A stretch of DNA of 64,000 nucleotides, from contig JAHNUO010000015.1 in NCBI GenBank assembly GCA_019787685.1, positions 983,861-1,047,860 of the forward strand, written 5' to 3'. Below, piece after piece: positions 1-11,301 of this stretch. The position numbers and the translations under genes are program-made. The stretch comes from Chiua virens (lineage: Eukaryota; Basidiomycota; Agaricomycetes; Boletales; Boletaceae). How positions within the stretch are numbered: position 1 is the stretch's first letter; each line of letters begins with the position of its first letter. The notes under the pieces were generated by a model that saw only the letters and a program-made list of their open reading frames with translations, was not told the DNA's origin and made no database searches.

Positions 1-470
1 ATCAAGTGAAGAGAAGTGGGAGTTGATCGGGACTCGGACCTGGGACCGTTTATCAAGCCATTAGGATCGTTCGGATTCTGTGCGCATGCGTGCGCCGCAC
101 AGTAGCCTGAAAAAAAAAAAGATCAAAGTTGTAGTCTCATGAACAATGAGCTTATGAATATGTATCTGGCAGAAATCCCAGTGTACGGTATGATGTGGTG
201 GCATGTGGTGACAACCAGGAGAACGTCGAGCCGCAGTCCAGTTTGCAATTCGCTATTCACTGGCAGAATGTACTCTCCACGTTCTGGAATCGATACTTGG
301 TCGAAAACGCACCTAAAACAGAAGACTTAGTATTGAATATTGAATGTTGAACGCTCAGCGCTCAGCGATTGGTTGGCAGGGTGATTGCAGACACAAATTA
401 TGCCTTGCAGCAGACAAGTGCTCCCTATGAATGCATGACGCGGTTCGAGTTGCCGAAATACACTACTTAC
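1..470. other. Intergenic, no gene seen
   Basis: Only short unsupported reading frames occur here. A run of A residues lies near 111-120. The stretch is downstream of the E2 gene that ends at 471 on the minus strand, so it may hold that gene's 3' UTR. Confidence 0.5.
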
Positions 471-2220
471 TCATACACCCTCTGCAACGAGCCTCTCTGG
501 GTTCTCGATCCAGCCCCGCCATGTCTCCACAAACGCTGCCAACTCAGCCCCTTCAACCACCCGATGATCCGCACTCCAGCTCACATCCACCTTGAGTCGT
601 CGCTCCCCTTGTTGCTTCGCGGCGTCCCACACCCCATCGCTCACATCCCACACCCACTGGGCCCGTCCTATCGCCACGATTGCGACACCGCCCCCAGGGA
701 CAAGTACTGGACTCGCGCGCTCTCCTTGCCCGATCGCACCGACGTTACTCACGCTAACCGTTCCGCCCCGTCGTGGCATCTCACGCGGTGTCAATCCACA
801 TGGGACTTGGCGTCCTAGATATGCAAGGTGTGCTACTCGCGAAGCCAGCCCATGGATCGAGAGTGTCTGTGCGGCGGATATCGTGGGCGTGTAGAGGCCT
901 GTCGGAGTGGATAGTGCGAGTGCGAGGTCGGCTGTGGGGCGAATAGTGAGTGTTGGTTTACCGTTCGCATTCGCATCCGAGGTTAGCGTGATGGACGAGC
1001 GGAAGAGAGGCCATTCCATCATAGAGTTAGCAAGTGTTTTAAGGAGAAATGGGAGATAGGTCAGTTTAGGTGAATGTAGCGCTCTCTGGAACGGACGGCG
1101 GGGATGGCACTGGATGAAGTGCAGATGGGTTGACCATGTGTGACGTGCGCGAATGCCTTGTGGTCGATGATGATTCAGATGGTAGGTAATGGGCCGGGAT
1201 ATTGGCATTTAACGTGGGCAGCAGAGCATGTATGCGCGTGAGATCTAGTGATGTAGAATATCTATGCGAGATGTCAGTATATACCATCGCCTCCACACAA
1301 TACGAAACACGTACCCAAATCTGGGTATCTCGAGACTCTGGGGAATAGGATGAGAGAGATCAGCTACGAGAAGAATATGACGTACTTGTGTCATTGCTTT
1401 CCACATTCCATATCGCGTCCTGCCCAGCTCGACCACGACGTCCTTGTCCTCTGGTTGAACAACCTGACGTCCAGGGGCGGAGCGTCCTCTGGCAACGAAG
1501 ACTTCAACGTCTCCCTTCTCGACACGTCCATCTCGTCCACTTCCCGGTGCGAGGGAGGAAATATCAATGCCATGTTGACGTGCAAAATGGCGCACAGAAG
1601 GGGTAGCAAGAGCATGGTCCGATGTCGACGATGCGAACGATGTCGATGCCGTATTCGTCGGATCAAGCGGATGCTTGTTGCCCGTGCGTGGTATGCTCAC
1701 CTCCGCATCACCATCTCCCTGACCCCGTTCCAAATTCCCGTCCACTTTGCCGGCCGGATCTTGGCTCCCCTCTGGCGGAGGCGTGTGAGAGGACTCGGAG
1801 GGTAACGAACCATGTGCTTGGTCGTCGTCCTGCTCGACTTCGATAAGACACAGTCCAGCGCCGACTTTGGCAATCTCGCCTTCTTGTACCAGGAGCTGTT
1901 TCACAACGCCGTCATACGGTGAGGTGATCTCCACGCTGGCCTTGTCGCTCTGGACTTCGCATAGCGCGTCGAAGCTCTCGACCTGTGATTGCGGCTTGAT
2001 GGACCTATACACACCGTAAAGGGTAAGCAAACCCGGGATGAGGTTGACGCTATACGGACCACTTGATGACTTCGCATTCGGTGATGCCTTCGCCAATGTC
2101 AGCGAGTTTGAAGGTGTGCAAGACTTTGCGTGCAGCGAGGAGGGCGTTGATCGTATGGAAGTGAGTGCGGAGGAGAGGACCACGGCGAAGGGCGCGATGA
2201 ATTGAAATGGCCAGCTTCAT
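471..2220 (-). CDS. DBT: Branched-chain 2-oxoacid dehydrogenase E2 (lipoamide acyltransferase), mitochondrial
   Basis: Acyltransferase core of the mitochondrial BCKDH complex in Leu/Ile/Val breakdown. The start at 2220 gives a basic leader (MKLAISIHRALRRG...) suited to mitochondrial import, followed by a lipoyl domain: ADIGEGITE, then QSDKASVEIT with the lipoyl Lys in DKA. A 50-60 nt intron follows EVIKW. Next come an acidic/Pro linker, the peripheral subunit-binding domain (ATPSVRHFARQHGIDIS near 1590), two short introns bounding SLEIPRFGY, and the acyltransferase domain ending in VSWSADHRVVEGA. The second half of the active-site motif reads DHRVVEG instead of the usual DHRxxDG. VSWSADHR and IPRFGY point to BCKDH E2 rather than pyruvate or 2-oxoglutarate E2. 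The gene is divergent from the 7-TM gene at 2544. Confidence 0.9.
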
Positions 2221-2543
2221 CGTGATCACGACAGAGAGGAGTCAACACAAGATCCGGATTATATAACCCTCGAATCGGGCCGACCGGGCCCCACCTCATT
2301 CCATTTATGTAAAGCCCCTGAGCTCGTTGTATCTCGACGGAAGACGAGCGTGACAGTGTATCCGCGTGCAAGTCCGATTCCCACCACCTTCTGACCAGCG
2401 GAATGCACCCCGCTTATCAAGCTGAGGCGCTGTGCTCATTTCGGCCAGGTATGTGTTTTACTGGTCGCTTCGAGCCCACTTATCGCCCAGGTCAGTCACG
2501 GCATGCGCAGCTTACCACTGCAACAATTTTTCCCCCGTCTGAC
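2221..2543. promoter_or_regulatory. Divergent promoter region between E2 and 7-TM genes
   Basis: 323 bp separate the start codons of two divergent genes. A TATA-like ATTATATAA lies near 2258-2266, about 40 bp upstream of the E2 start. No other element is claimed. The assignment rests on position. Confidence 0.45.
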
Positions 2544-3796
2544 ATGTCCAACTCGAGCTGGATTCCGAACGAATCCCCTCAGACCCTTTTCTCTGAAAGA
2601 TGTTGGCTTCACGGTACCATCGTCAGTACCTTCGCCTATGGGGTCGCCGCCACTTTATACTTCATGTCCTTCCATCTCCTCGTTCGCGCAAAAAAACGGA
2701 TGGCGTTCAAATTTAAAACCCGCTTATTCCTGCTGCTTTACATCACCATCACTTTCGTACTCTCTACCATCTTCATGATTTCTCTCGCGGCGTCAACACA
2801 GATGGCTTTCATCGACAATCGGAATTATCCCGGCGGTCCGAATGCGTTCGAGGATCATGTCTTCTCTATCCCCGTCGGCCAGGCAGGTAACGTGGCGTTT
2901 GCGTTGTCCTACAGTCTATCAGACACCTTGCTGGTTAGTCACGCATTCAAGTTGGGTGATATGGTCTCCTTAGCAGGCTCACCACCTAGTCAGGTATGGC
3001 GCTTCAAGGTCATTTATCAAAGCTGCCGTTTCCCTACATGGATTGTGATGCTCTTGCCTAATCTACTCTTTGTAGGTTCAGGGGGTGAGTTCTAGGTTCC
3101 ATTATTGGATGTCCCACTGGCAACTAACAGACCACGACAAAATACAGCCATGGGGATCTTGCTCCTCATCCAATTGTCGGCCACGGCGAATCCGTTCGTC
3201 ACCACTGGCACCACCGTCAATTACATCCTACCCTATTTCAGCCTCGTCTTGGCTCTCAACGTCATCCTTACCATCGCCATCGTCCTTCGTCTGCTGCACT
3301 TTCGATACCGGATCACATCTGTGATGGGACCTAAGTACGGGTCACAGTACACCTCGATCGCTATGATGCTCATCGAATCGGCTGCGCTTTACTCTATCGT
3401 CTCGATCGCGTTTGTCGTCTTGTTCGCCGTCGGAAACGCCGTGTCGCAGGTGTTTTTACAGTCTTTGATTCAATTCCAGGTCAGACATTTTCCATCCGAG
3501 GAGAAAAAGGCCCATGGATGCCCAACATTTTACTGATGTACTCCTCCCAACAGACCATCGCGATGCTTCTCATAGTGTTCCGTGTTGCGCAAGGTAAAGG
3601 GTGGACGAAGGAGACTGCGACACGTGCGACAAGCGGCGGGGGCCCCGCAAAGAATTCAGAGCTGAGCAAGATGCATTTTGCTTCACCTGATACGACGGTT
3701 TCGTTCTCACAGAGGTCCGCTGGGGAAACGCTGAGAAGCGGGGAGCCTCAAGAGCCTATTGACCACAATATCTCGGGTGACGATTCCTTCCGATAA
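2544..3796 (+). CDS. Seven-transmembrane protein of unknown function (agaricomycete-type)
   Basis: A short extracellular N terminus (MSNSSWIPNE) is followed by hydrophobic segments: FAYGVAATLYFMSFHLL, LFLLLYITITFVLSTIFMIS, a segment starting VAFALSYSLSDTLL, IVMLLPNLLFVG, MGILLLIQLSATA, LVLALNVILTIAIVLRLL, IVSIAFVVLFAVG and TIAMLLIVFRVAQ. A polar tail ends at 3796. Introns: 2933-2995 (after SDTLL, resuming VWRFKV), about 3084-3148, and about 3480-3552. Charged tails and an SDTLLVWR-type turn are typical of a large receptor-like family in mushrooms whose ligands are not known. A decayed partial copy lies at 6213. It is not a recognised pheromone receptor (STE2/STE3). Confidence 0.75.
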
Positions 3797-4180
3797 TGAG
3801 GCTGTGTAGAATTCATATGCAAGTGCTTAGCAGAGCAGCGTCATTGTACATACCAGTAGCAGATTTAAAAAATCGACAGTCTACCTTAGATTCTGGTAGT
3901 GGCCCGGGAGTCTGAACCATGATTTGGTCTGATCTCTCATTTAATATATATTCCCTCCAAATCCTATACATTTACCTTTTTCACGGGCGCCGCCAACCTT
4001 CCCAAAAAGGACAGTAATACGCAACACCACCGGAGTGCGCTAGTAATCATCGATCAATCCTGACATAAATTGACATACTGATGTATTGACACACTATTAT
4101 GTAGAATCATACATCATTATGAGAACTGCAACTGAGATACATAATCCCATGCCAGTGTCCTGATGTGTTACCTGTGAGAA
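3797..4180. other. Intergenic between convergent genes
   Basis: AT-rich stretch holding the 3' ends of the 7-TM gene (+) and the beta-helix gene (-). No reading frame or RNA is supported. Confidence 0.4.
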
Positions 4181-5868
4181 TTAACGCAGCGAGCCAAACT
4201 TCGCCATCGTCTTGGCCGTTATATTACTGATGACTGGGATAACGGCTGCGATGGCGCCAATGATCATCCCCGCCCTTGGGGCCACTGAGGGGTGTCCCGA
4301 ATTCGCGATTGGGCTCGTCGCAGCTAATTCGGGAGGGCTAACCGATGGCGCACTCAAATCAGGGATCCCTCCAAACGGCCAGAGATCACCGCCGTCGGGA
4401 GGTGAAATACATATCAAGTGATCAGCATTGGAAATGGACGTAAAGCCGTGTTGAATGGTAGACTTTGAGACGGTATTGTGGTCGATCACGAAGGGAGCGG
4501 GATGTGGGATGTGGGCGGGGCAACCCGGGCTCTGTACGCCAATGAATGAAGTGTTGCCAATAAGAACGTTGTTTTCGACTGTGAATTCCTTGGCAGAACT
4601 GATGGCCATGCCATAGCCAAAGGCTCCGGTGAGCTGGTTATCTCGCACAGTCGCACCAAAACTGACGGTGCTACCATAATGGGTGCCAAACCAGACCCGA
4701 GGACCGATGGCAATGCCGATCCTAGATCGATTTAGACGAAATAGTCAAAAGCAGTGAGGAATAGACACACTTGATGATTATGTGCGCTTTATTGGTTCCC
4801 TTTGTCTTTGATCCTTTCGCAGGTTCAGAAGCAAACGCGCCAGCAATCGTGTTGTTAGTAACCACGACATCACTGTAGTTCCCATCGAATGGGGAGACAT
4901 CCACCAGGTTGATACCTCCCAACAGTGTCTCCTGCAGGAGCATGGTCGTCAGACCCTGAGGTTGGATGTGACATGAAGAACGTACCGTCTCTACCCATAT
5001 GGTATTATTCTCCACGCGGGTACCTGGGGATCCAAAGAGGACAATACCCCCGTCCGTAGGATTGTTGACCATGTTGTTTCTGATCAGGCTGTTGTGGCAT
5101 GCAACGCTGATACCATCCGCCCATTGTCGAGAGAGATCAGAACCGGCTGGCCCAATATCGTTGTTTTGGACGGTGGCATTAGTGCAAGTGAGTGGGCCTT
5201 GTGCCACGTGGAGACAAGACCAACTCCGCGGATCGAAAGAATGGACGTATTCGATCAGCTGGTTAGAGTTAGGCCCCCCCATCTCTATGTTCGCGCCTCC
5301 GTCTATTGGGGGCGCTCCAAGCCGTGTGCCGTTGATCTGGGTCTTGTTTCAGACGGGGGAAGAAACTTAAGAAGCGAAAAGCATATCACCTGCACGTTAC
5401 GCAACTTGACCCCGTCACAGTTGCCGCACGTTCCATCCACGGCGGTAGAATGACCCTTGCCATGGCGAACGAGACCAGCGACAACAAGGGTCGCGCGGGT
5501 AGAATCCGTGGGGTACCCAGCGGTACTGATTTCTTGATTCGGCGCAGTGAAGCGAAGTGGAGCGGTGATGATGTATTGTTGACCGGGGCAGAGACTAAGA
5601 ATGTAGCCGGGCCCAGACGTCTTGAGCAGCGAGTTCAATCGATGTGTCAGGGTATCTTCTGGGCCGGGGGTCTGGCATTCCGCTGTGCGCTTAGGTTTGA
5701 TATATCTGTAGCAAGGGTAAGCACGGAATAAAACAGAAGCCCGCGTTGCGTATACTTCGGTAGGTGCATGGTCGTAAACCACAATAAGAGAAAGAACGTT
5801 GGAATGAGCAACGGGTTTAATAACAGAGCAGATCGAAAATGCATGAGTAAAAATCGTAGAGATAACAA
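4181..5868 (-). CDS. Secreted right-handed beta-helix (pectin-lyase-fold) protein
   Basis: Probably cell-surface or secreted; substrate unknown. The N terminus from 5868 (or MHFRSALLL at 5844) is a signal peptide, FRSALLLNPLLIPTFFLLLW. Removing a 50-nt intron (5706-5755) joins it to KYIKPKRTAECQTPGPEDTL. The body has repeated Asn-rich turns of a parallel beta-helix: NATVQNNDIGP, SLIRNNMVNNPTDGGIV, TRVENNTIWV, VVVTNNTIAGAF, ATVRDNQLTGAFGYGMA, FTVENNVLIGNTSFIG. Other introns lie near 5340-5390, 4930-4990 and 4720-4770. The C terminus ends with a hydrophobic stretch (MIIGAIAAVIPVI) followed by basic residues, suggesting a membrane anchor. Fold and secretion are well supported, and the layout (QWADGIS, DPRSWSCLH) matches a common agaricomycete family. 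No catalytic residue of a known lyase or hydrolase could be assigned. Confidence 0.8.
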
Positions 5869-6212
5869 GAGGGCCCGGGGCCTTGATGACTGCTACCAAT
5901 AATAAGGGCGAAAGGAACGCAGGGCTATCTGTGACGTGGAACATTGTCAATGAAAGGAAGCGAACGAAGGAAGTGCCATGGTTCTGCGTGAGTTGCGCAG
6001 CGGAAACATGAATTAGAGAATAACTCATGCGCCCACCAACGATCGATGAAAAACTTGGTGTCCCATGTCATGTTGTCCATCGAGAATATTGCTGCAGTAC
6101 TTGCGTACGTGTTGAAATCGGCAAGTTCCGTCGGCTATCACAAAGTGTTATGACGTCAATGGCAGTGCCCTCTATTTGTGTACCTGTTTAATTTGTACTC
6201 CACGTCACCCGA
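5869..6212. other. Upstream region of the beta-helix gene
   Basis: A longer open frame continues to 6028 on the minus strand, but it reads through the intron position that gives the signal peptide, so it is not taken as coding. Nothing else is supported. Confidence 0.4.
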
Positions 6213-6400
6213 GTCGACGGCTTTCATCGACAATCGAAATTATCTGAATGCGTTCGAGGACTATATCTTCTCTATTCCCGTCGTCTAGGCGGGTAACGTG
6301 GTGTTTGCTCTGTCATAAAGTCTATCAGACACCTTACTGGTCAGTCAAGCGTTGGATAATATTAATATGATTTCCTCGACGGGCTGTCTGCTTCTGCCAG
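6213..6400 (+). pseudogene. Decayed fragment of the 7-TM gene at 2544
   Basis: The stretch from GGCTTTCATCGACAATCG (6213) matches 2803-2955 of the 7-TM gene almost base for base across the 'FIDNRNY...NAFED...FSIPV...SLSDTLL' region. It has lost codons between AATTATC and AATGCG. It carries a stop where the parent reads GQAGN (GTCTAGGCG) and another at TCATAAAG. The intron region that follows SDTLL is retained in diverged form, so the copy came from DNA, not from mRNA. Confidence 0.8.
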
Positions 6401-7284
6401 CCGTGCGGTGACTCTACCCTATACAATCTATATGCATGTGTGGCGATATTATTGATCCAGAACATAGCATTCCTGATGGCTTGAGAGTCTAAAGTTCATT
6501 TATGCATGTCAAGGCTCTGTTAAGCACTTTCCAACAATCTCAAAGTAACGTTCGGGTTCCTCGAAAAATCACTTTTGGGATCTTCTCGAAGAGCGCTCAC
6601 TGTTCGGGAAACGACGGTAGGCACAACCTGGATTACAGCATTAATGTTACGAGGAATGGGGCGTTACGGAAGATACTCACATAGTCCAATGAACAGTGGG
6701 GTCATTGACAGCCTGCATTACAGTGAAGGACCAATAACAATTAGCTCTCGAAGGCCACGGAGCAACCATGCAGGCGTGTTCCATATAAAGGTCTTGGCTT
6801 TCTCGAGAACTTATTCAGAAGGATGAATCGGCCAGCATAAGCAAGTTTCAATGTTTAGATGAATGTCACTCGAGTCCAGTTGCATGTGTTGGATTGCATA
6901 CGTGTTCAATTCGTTGGTGATGCATGTAGCCACTAGTACACTAGCGAGACTCTACGTGGCACATGGATTATGATCTTGACCCTGATAGGATTCGCCCTTG
7001 GCACTATTGCAAAAGAATTCACTAACCTAGGATGGTTATCGACGGTGGCTACTTTACGACCCTTCCGGCTTTGAGGCCTTAATGAGGTTTGATTGGTGGG
7101 CAACTTTTCTAGACTATGAGGCTGCAACCGTCTGGCCTCAAAGCTTCCGCTCAGATACATATATCATCCACCAACAGTCGGAGGACACATACTCATTGAC
7201 CTGTGGCAAACAGATGGGTATGGGAAGCACTTCTAGGGGTAAATGAACAAATGAAAAGGCAGCCTAAAAGAATGTTGGACCCAC
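6401..7284. other. Intergenic, no gene seen
   Basis: Only short frames with no recognisable motif. This may be diverged flank of the duplicated 7-TM segment. Confidence 0.4.
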
Positions 7285-8625
7285 CTATATAGAGGCTTCA
7301 TTCAGTGTTTCATGACCATCACGGGCCTCGTTATCGATCCACGATGCGATCCTTGCCAAGGTCTGGCCTACCTCGGGTTCGTGCCACGAAAATAACAGGT
7401 GATCATGGACCGCATCCTTGGCCTCGTAATAAGCCACCTGTCCCTTACCCTCTCCCTCCCTCTCCCATGTCCCTTGCCATCTTCCACCACAAGGTTCGAA
7501 TGGAATCCAGCAATGGCTCCGCCCCCCCTGCGCACACCAAGGTCTTCGGAAAGCCATGGAACCGCACATCGATGCATGGATGGAGCGACGCAGGACTGAT
7601 CCATGCGCTCTTTTCTGCGAACCCGAGCCCGAATGGTCCTAGAAATGCGATCTTGGCATAGCTCACTGTGCGAGTCCGAGCCGGCCCCGTAGGACCTGTG
7701 TAATCCACCGAGAAGGGACTCGTGAGAGAACTCAACGGCCCTTCGTGCGAGGAGCCCAAATCCGCCCAAGGCGAGAGAAGGAGTAAACCACCTGGCATAC
7801 GTGGAAGTCTCAAATCAGGATGATAATCTGCGTAGTCCCGCAAATACTGCAGCATCGCTAGCGCGAGGTTTCCGCCTGCAGAATCCCCGACCACAATGAC
7901 ATCTTCGGGGCGAAATCCAACCTGCCCCACGAGATAAATATATCCGGCCAACGCGTCCAACAATGCTGCCGGAAAAGAATTGGCGTCCTCGTACGGTGCT
8001 GCAGCTGACAGCCGATACTCGATAGCAAACGTGCGAGTGATGGAAGTGGTACGGAGCAAGACTCCCCGCGCTATGTTAGCTGTTGGATCGGCCGGGTGAG
8101 CAGAGAGCTGGATATAGCTGCCTCCGTGGAGACGATAGAGGACTTTATCTCCGGGTTTCGGTGAAGCCCCTGGAGGTAAGGTAGCGTCGCTGTCAATCCA
8201 GTAGCCAGGGATACGAGTACAAGAAACGTGGGCTGCGTGGGCGAGGATAAGGATGGCGCCAGTGATAAGATGAGGAGCCGGTTCGACCCAGACACCTTTG
8301 ACATTTGCGCCGGGGTCGATAGCGTGATGGGTTGGGAACCGAACGAGGGAGCCAGTCCTGTTAAAGGGTATCACGAAACGTTAATATGACCTTTCTGCGC
8401 TTATGGTAACGCAAACCACTGGTAGACGCACCTTTGAGTGACTCGGAAGAGATGGCGGAATAGCCTCAAGAGAACGGTACGGGTGATTGTCCAGCTGGGG
8501 CGAGGACGCCATGACGGTGGAAAAGCAGAAAGATACCAGTATGGCAGCCGAAAGACGGTGGTGGAAACGACCTGGTAAGTCAAGTAGACACCAAACCAGG
8601 GTTGCTTGCGCAGTTCATAGACCAT
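7285..8625 (-). CDS. Alpha/beta hydrolase fold-3 (HSL-type) esterase, probable frameshift
   Basis: Esterase/lipase-like enzyme, substrate unknown. Exon 1 starts at 8625 (MVYELRKQPWFGVYLTYQVV...) with a hydrophobic N-terminal segment, possibly membrane-bound. An intron of about 80 nt joins LFRVTQ to RTGSLVRFPTHHAID. The oxyanion loop is LHGGSYIQ, with Ser in place of the third Gly of HGGG. The nucleophile elbow GDSAGGNLAL lies near 7870-7895, and a putative acid region is AEPLLDS. The catalytic His is in AVHDHLLFSWHEPE (about 7390-7420), but that block sits in a different frame from the rest. The switch falls in a G/A-rich tract at about 7445-7475, and no plausible intron resolves it. This is either a real 1-nt indel or an assembly error; if real, the enzyme lacks its catalytic His. 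Confidence 0.75.
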
Positions 8626-9229
8626 TGTGTGTCACGTCAAGAGAACGTGATCCTCACAACGCAATTGATTTACGATGGAGATACATGATGGACGTAGGGC
8701 TGTGAACTCTGAGGGAGTGGCTGTACTCCGAGTCCGTCTCGTGCGCGGGCCGATCGCTCAGTGTTTCGAATCTTCGATCGCCAACTGCCAGCTAGAACTT
8801 AGAAGTATCCCAAGCACACTGACTGTACATACCATACTCAGGGCTGAAGTGTGCAGTTCGTCCCACCATGTGATATTGTTGAGTCGGAGGGAGGCGACTC
8901 GGAACGGGGGATCTCGGAGACTCGGTAACTCGTGAATCCAACTAATAATCATGTCGATGACAAGGCTATGTAGTTTTGACCCATCCTTTTGTCTCGTCTG
9001 ATAAGTACTCCGCACAGTGTAGGACTGGAACTGAGATGAATTAGGCAGAAACTTCAAGTGATTATCATGTACATGGAGACAAGCGAGACGTTGGGTCACT
9101 GACTCACTGGTACTGCAGTGACTTGTTTCATCTTTCCTACTACTACGTGACCGCGTGTAATTCGCTTCCGTCATAACGCCGACTGTTGACGTATACCTTT
9201 TAAATTTAATAGGCGTGAGTGGTCGCACC
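8626..9229. other. Intergenic between divergent hydrolase and phosphatase copy 1
   Basis: No coding region supported. It must include the 5' regions of both neighbours. Confidence 0.4.
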
Positions 9230-11301
9230 ATGATGATGGTGCAGCTAACCCAACTCGTGCTTGCAGCCGTCTTGACTGGCGTGCATGCCCAGTTCATTGA
9301 CCTTAGCAACAGTTCCAATCCCTGGTCATGTCTCGCAGAGTCCACGGGCGTCCATGTTCCTGGAACTGTTCCTTGCAACCCATACGAGCCTCTCCAGCAG
9401 CATCTCGCTTTTGCTGGTCCGACGGGTATGATGGTTAGCTGGAGCACGCATGCTCAGCTCGAGTCTCCGAAGGTCTGGTATGGCGAGTCGCCAACTGCAC
9501 TCATCAACAGTTGCAACCGGGAGCTCCACCACCTATCCTTCTTCTCGTGTATACAACAATCACGTCAAAATCACGGAACTCAAACCGAATACTAGATACT
9601 GGTATCGCACCTCTCACCAGTCGGGTTTCCTTACATCCTTGCCTGCCTTCCCGTAACCTGACATGCTGTTTTACAGAAATTGTGCTGGTTGTGCATACAG
9701 AGCTACCGATACGTTCACGACTGCCCCTGAAGCTGGCAATGAAACACCATTCACTGTTGCAGTCGTCGTCGATCTTGGACTGATGGGTGCTGATGGCCTT
9801 AGTACGAAGGTCGGCCCGCACGGAGGTGCAGCGAACCCACTCGGACCCACTGACCTCAACACGATTCAAAGTCTTATCGAGAACAAGGAGTATGTATTAT
9901 CTGAACGTGTTCACTCTTTTTACGGACGTCATTTCCCAGTACTTATGATTTCATCGCTCACTTTGGTGATATCGCCTACTCCGATTACTTCATTAAGGAG
10001 AGTTGGCAAGGGTACTTTGGGAACGACAGCCTGATCCCGAACATGACCAGCGTGGTAGAAGGCTACAATGTCCTTCTGGAACAGTTCTATGACCAGATGA
10101 CGCCTCTCACTAGCTCGAAGCCTACATGGTTGCTGCAGGAAACCACGAGGCACGTTCCCTCGTACGGTTTCCTTTCCAACTCTTGCGCTCATTCCGTCCC
10201 GCAGGCCAATTGTGATAATGGGTAGGCCTCCTACATATATATTTGATGACCCAAGGTTTCAATCCAACGTACTTTCAGTGGAACCACGGATAAAGTCCAT
10301 AACATCACTTATACCACCTCTATATGCGTTCCAGGACAAACAAACTTCACTGGATACAGTGAGTGTGACCATGTTCCCCCGTCTCTTAATTCACGAATCC
10401 GCCGTAAAGTCAACCATTTCAGAATGCCCTCCGATGAGTCCGGTGGTCTCGGCAATTTCTGGTACTCATTTGACTACGGCCTCGCACACTTCATTATTAT
10501 TGACAGTGAAACTGATCTTCCCGTTGGTCCTCCAATCGCCAGACGAACACGGAGGCTTTGATGCCGGGGCGAGCAGTGGACCGTTTGGATACCCGAACCA
10601 ACAATACGAATGGTTCGAAAACAATCTTGCCTCTGTGGACCGCGAGAAAACACCTTGGGTGATTGTCGGTATGCACCGGCCGTGGTATATTGGTGCCAAG
10701 AACGAATCAGCCTCCGTCTGCTTGACCTGTCAGCAGGCGTTCGAACCGCTGATGATCAAGTATGGCGTCGATCTTTATATGCAAGGGACACTTCCACGTG
10801 GGTTTCCTCTGCGTTTTTGCATGTGATTTTGCTCAAGTCGATGTTGCAGGGATACGAGCGCAACACTCCCGTCGCCAATTGTATGTCCCGTTGAGCCGGA
10901 CCTTTTGGCCCTGAGTAATGAGTGCTTACCTTACTCCCTTTTCTAGACTCTGTTGATCCTGCTGGACTCAATAATCCAACATCACCCTGGAACATCGTCA
11001 ATGGTGCTGCCGGTCATTATGATGGTCTGGACACGTTCGAATCAATTCCGTATTACGCCGTCAAAGCTTGGGACAAGTGGGTTTTCCTCTTTCTTCGTAC
11101 CTTCATCCCATCGGGTAGGATGCTGACGGCAATAAAACCTTGAACAGTACTTATGGTTGGTCCCGACTGACGTTCCATAACCGGACGCATCTTACGCACG
11201 AGTTCGTCGCGAGCGCCAACGGGAGCGTCATGGATTCTGCGACCTTGTACAAGGCACATACACTCCCTGGGGAATATGGGGATCAACTTCAGTTGCAATA
11301 A
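9230..11301 (+). pseudogene. Purple acid phosphatase copy 1, multiply frameshifted
   Basis: Homologous along its full length to the intact copy at 12594: signal peptide, NSSNPWSCLAESTG, GDIAYSDY, FWYSFDYGLAHF, VGMHRPWY and a C-terminal YGWSRLTFHNRTH block. Against copies 2 and 3 there are at least four single-base indels inside exons. One extra base lies at about 9500-9525. One base is missing near 10120, just before the GNHE metal-ligand block. One is extra near 10530. One extra G lies at about 10785, exactly in the GHxH metal-binding motif, turning it into a QGTLP reading. The last exon also lacks the Gly/Asn-rich tail and ends in a different tail at 11299. Exon/intron positions are retained. 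It is a pseudogene unless the base calls are wrong. Confidence 0.85.

Noticed and set aside
4999..5453. Long plus-strand frames over the beta-helix gene
   Set aside because: Shadow frames of the well-supported minus-strand gene.
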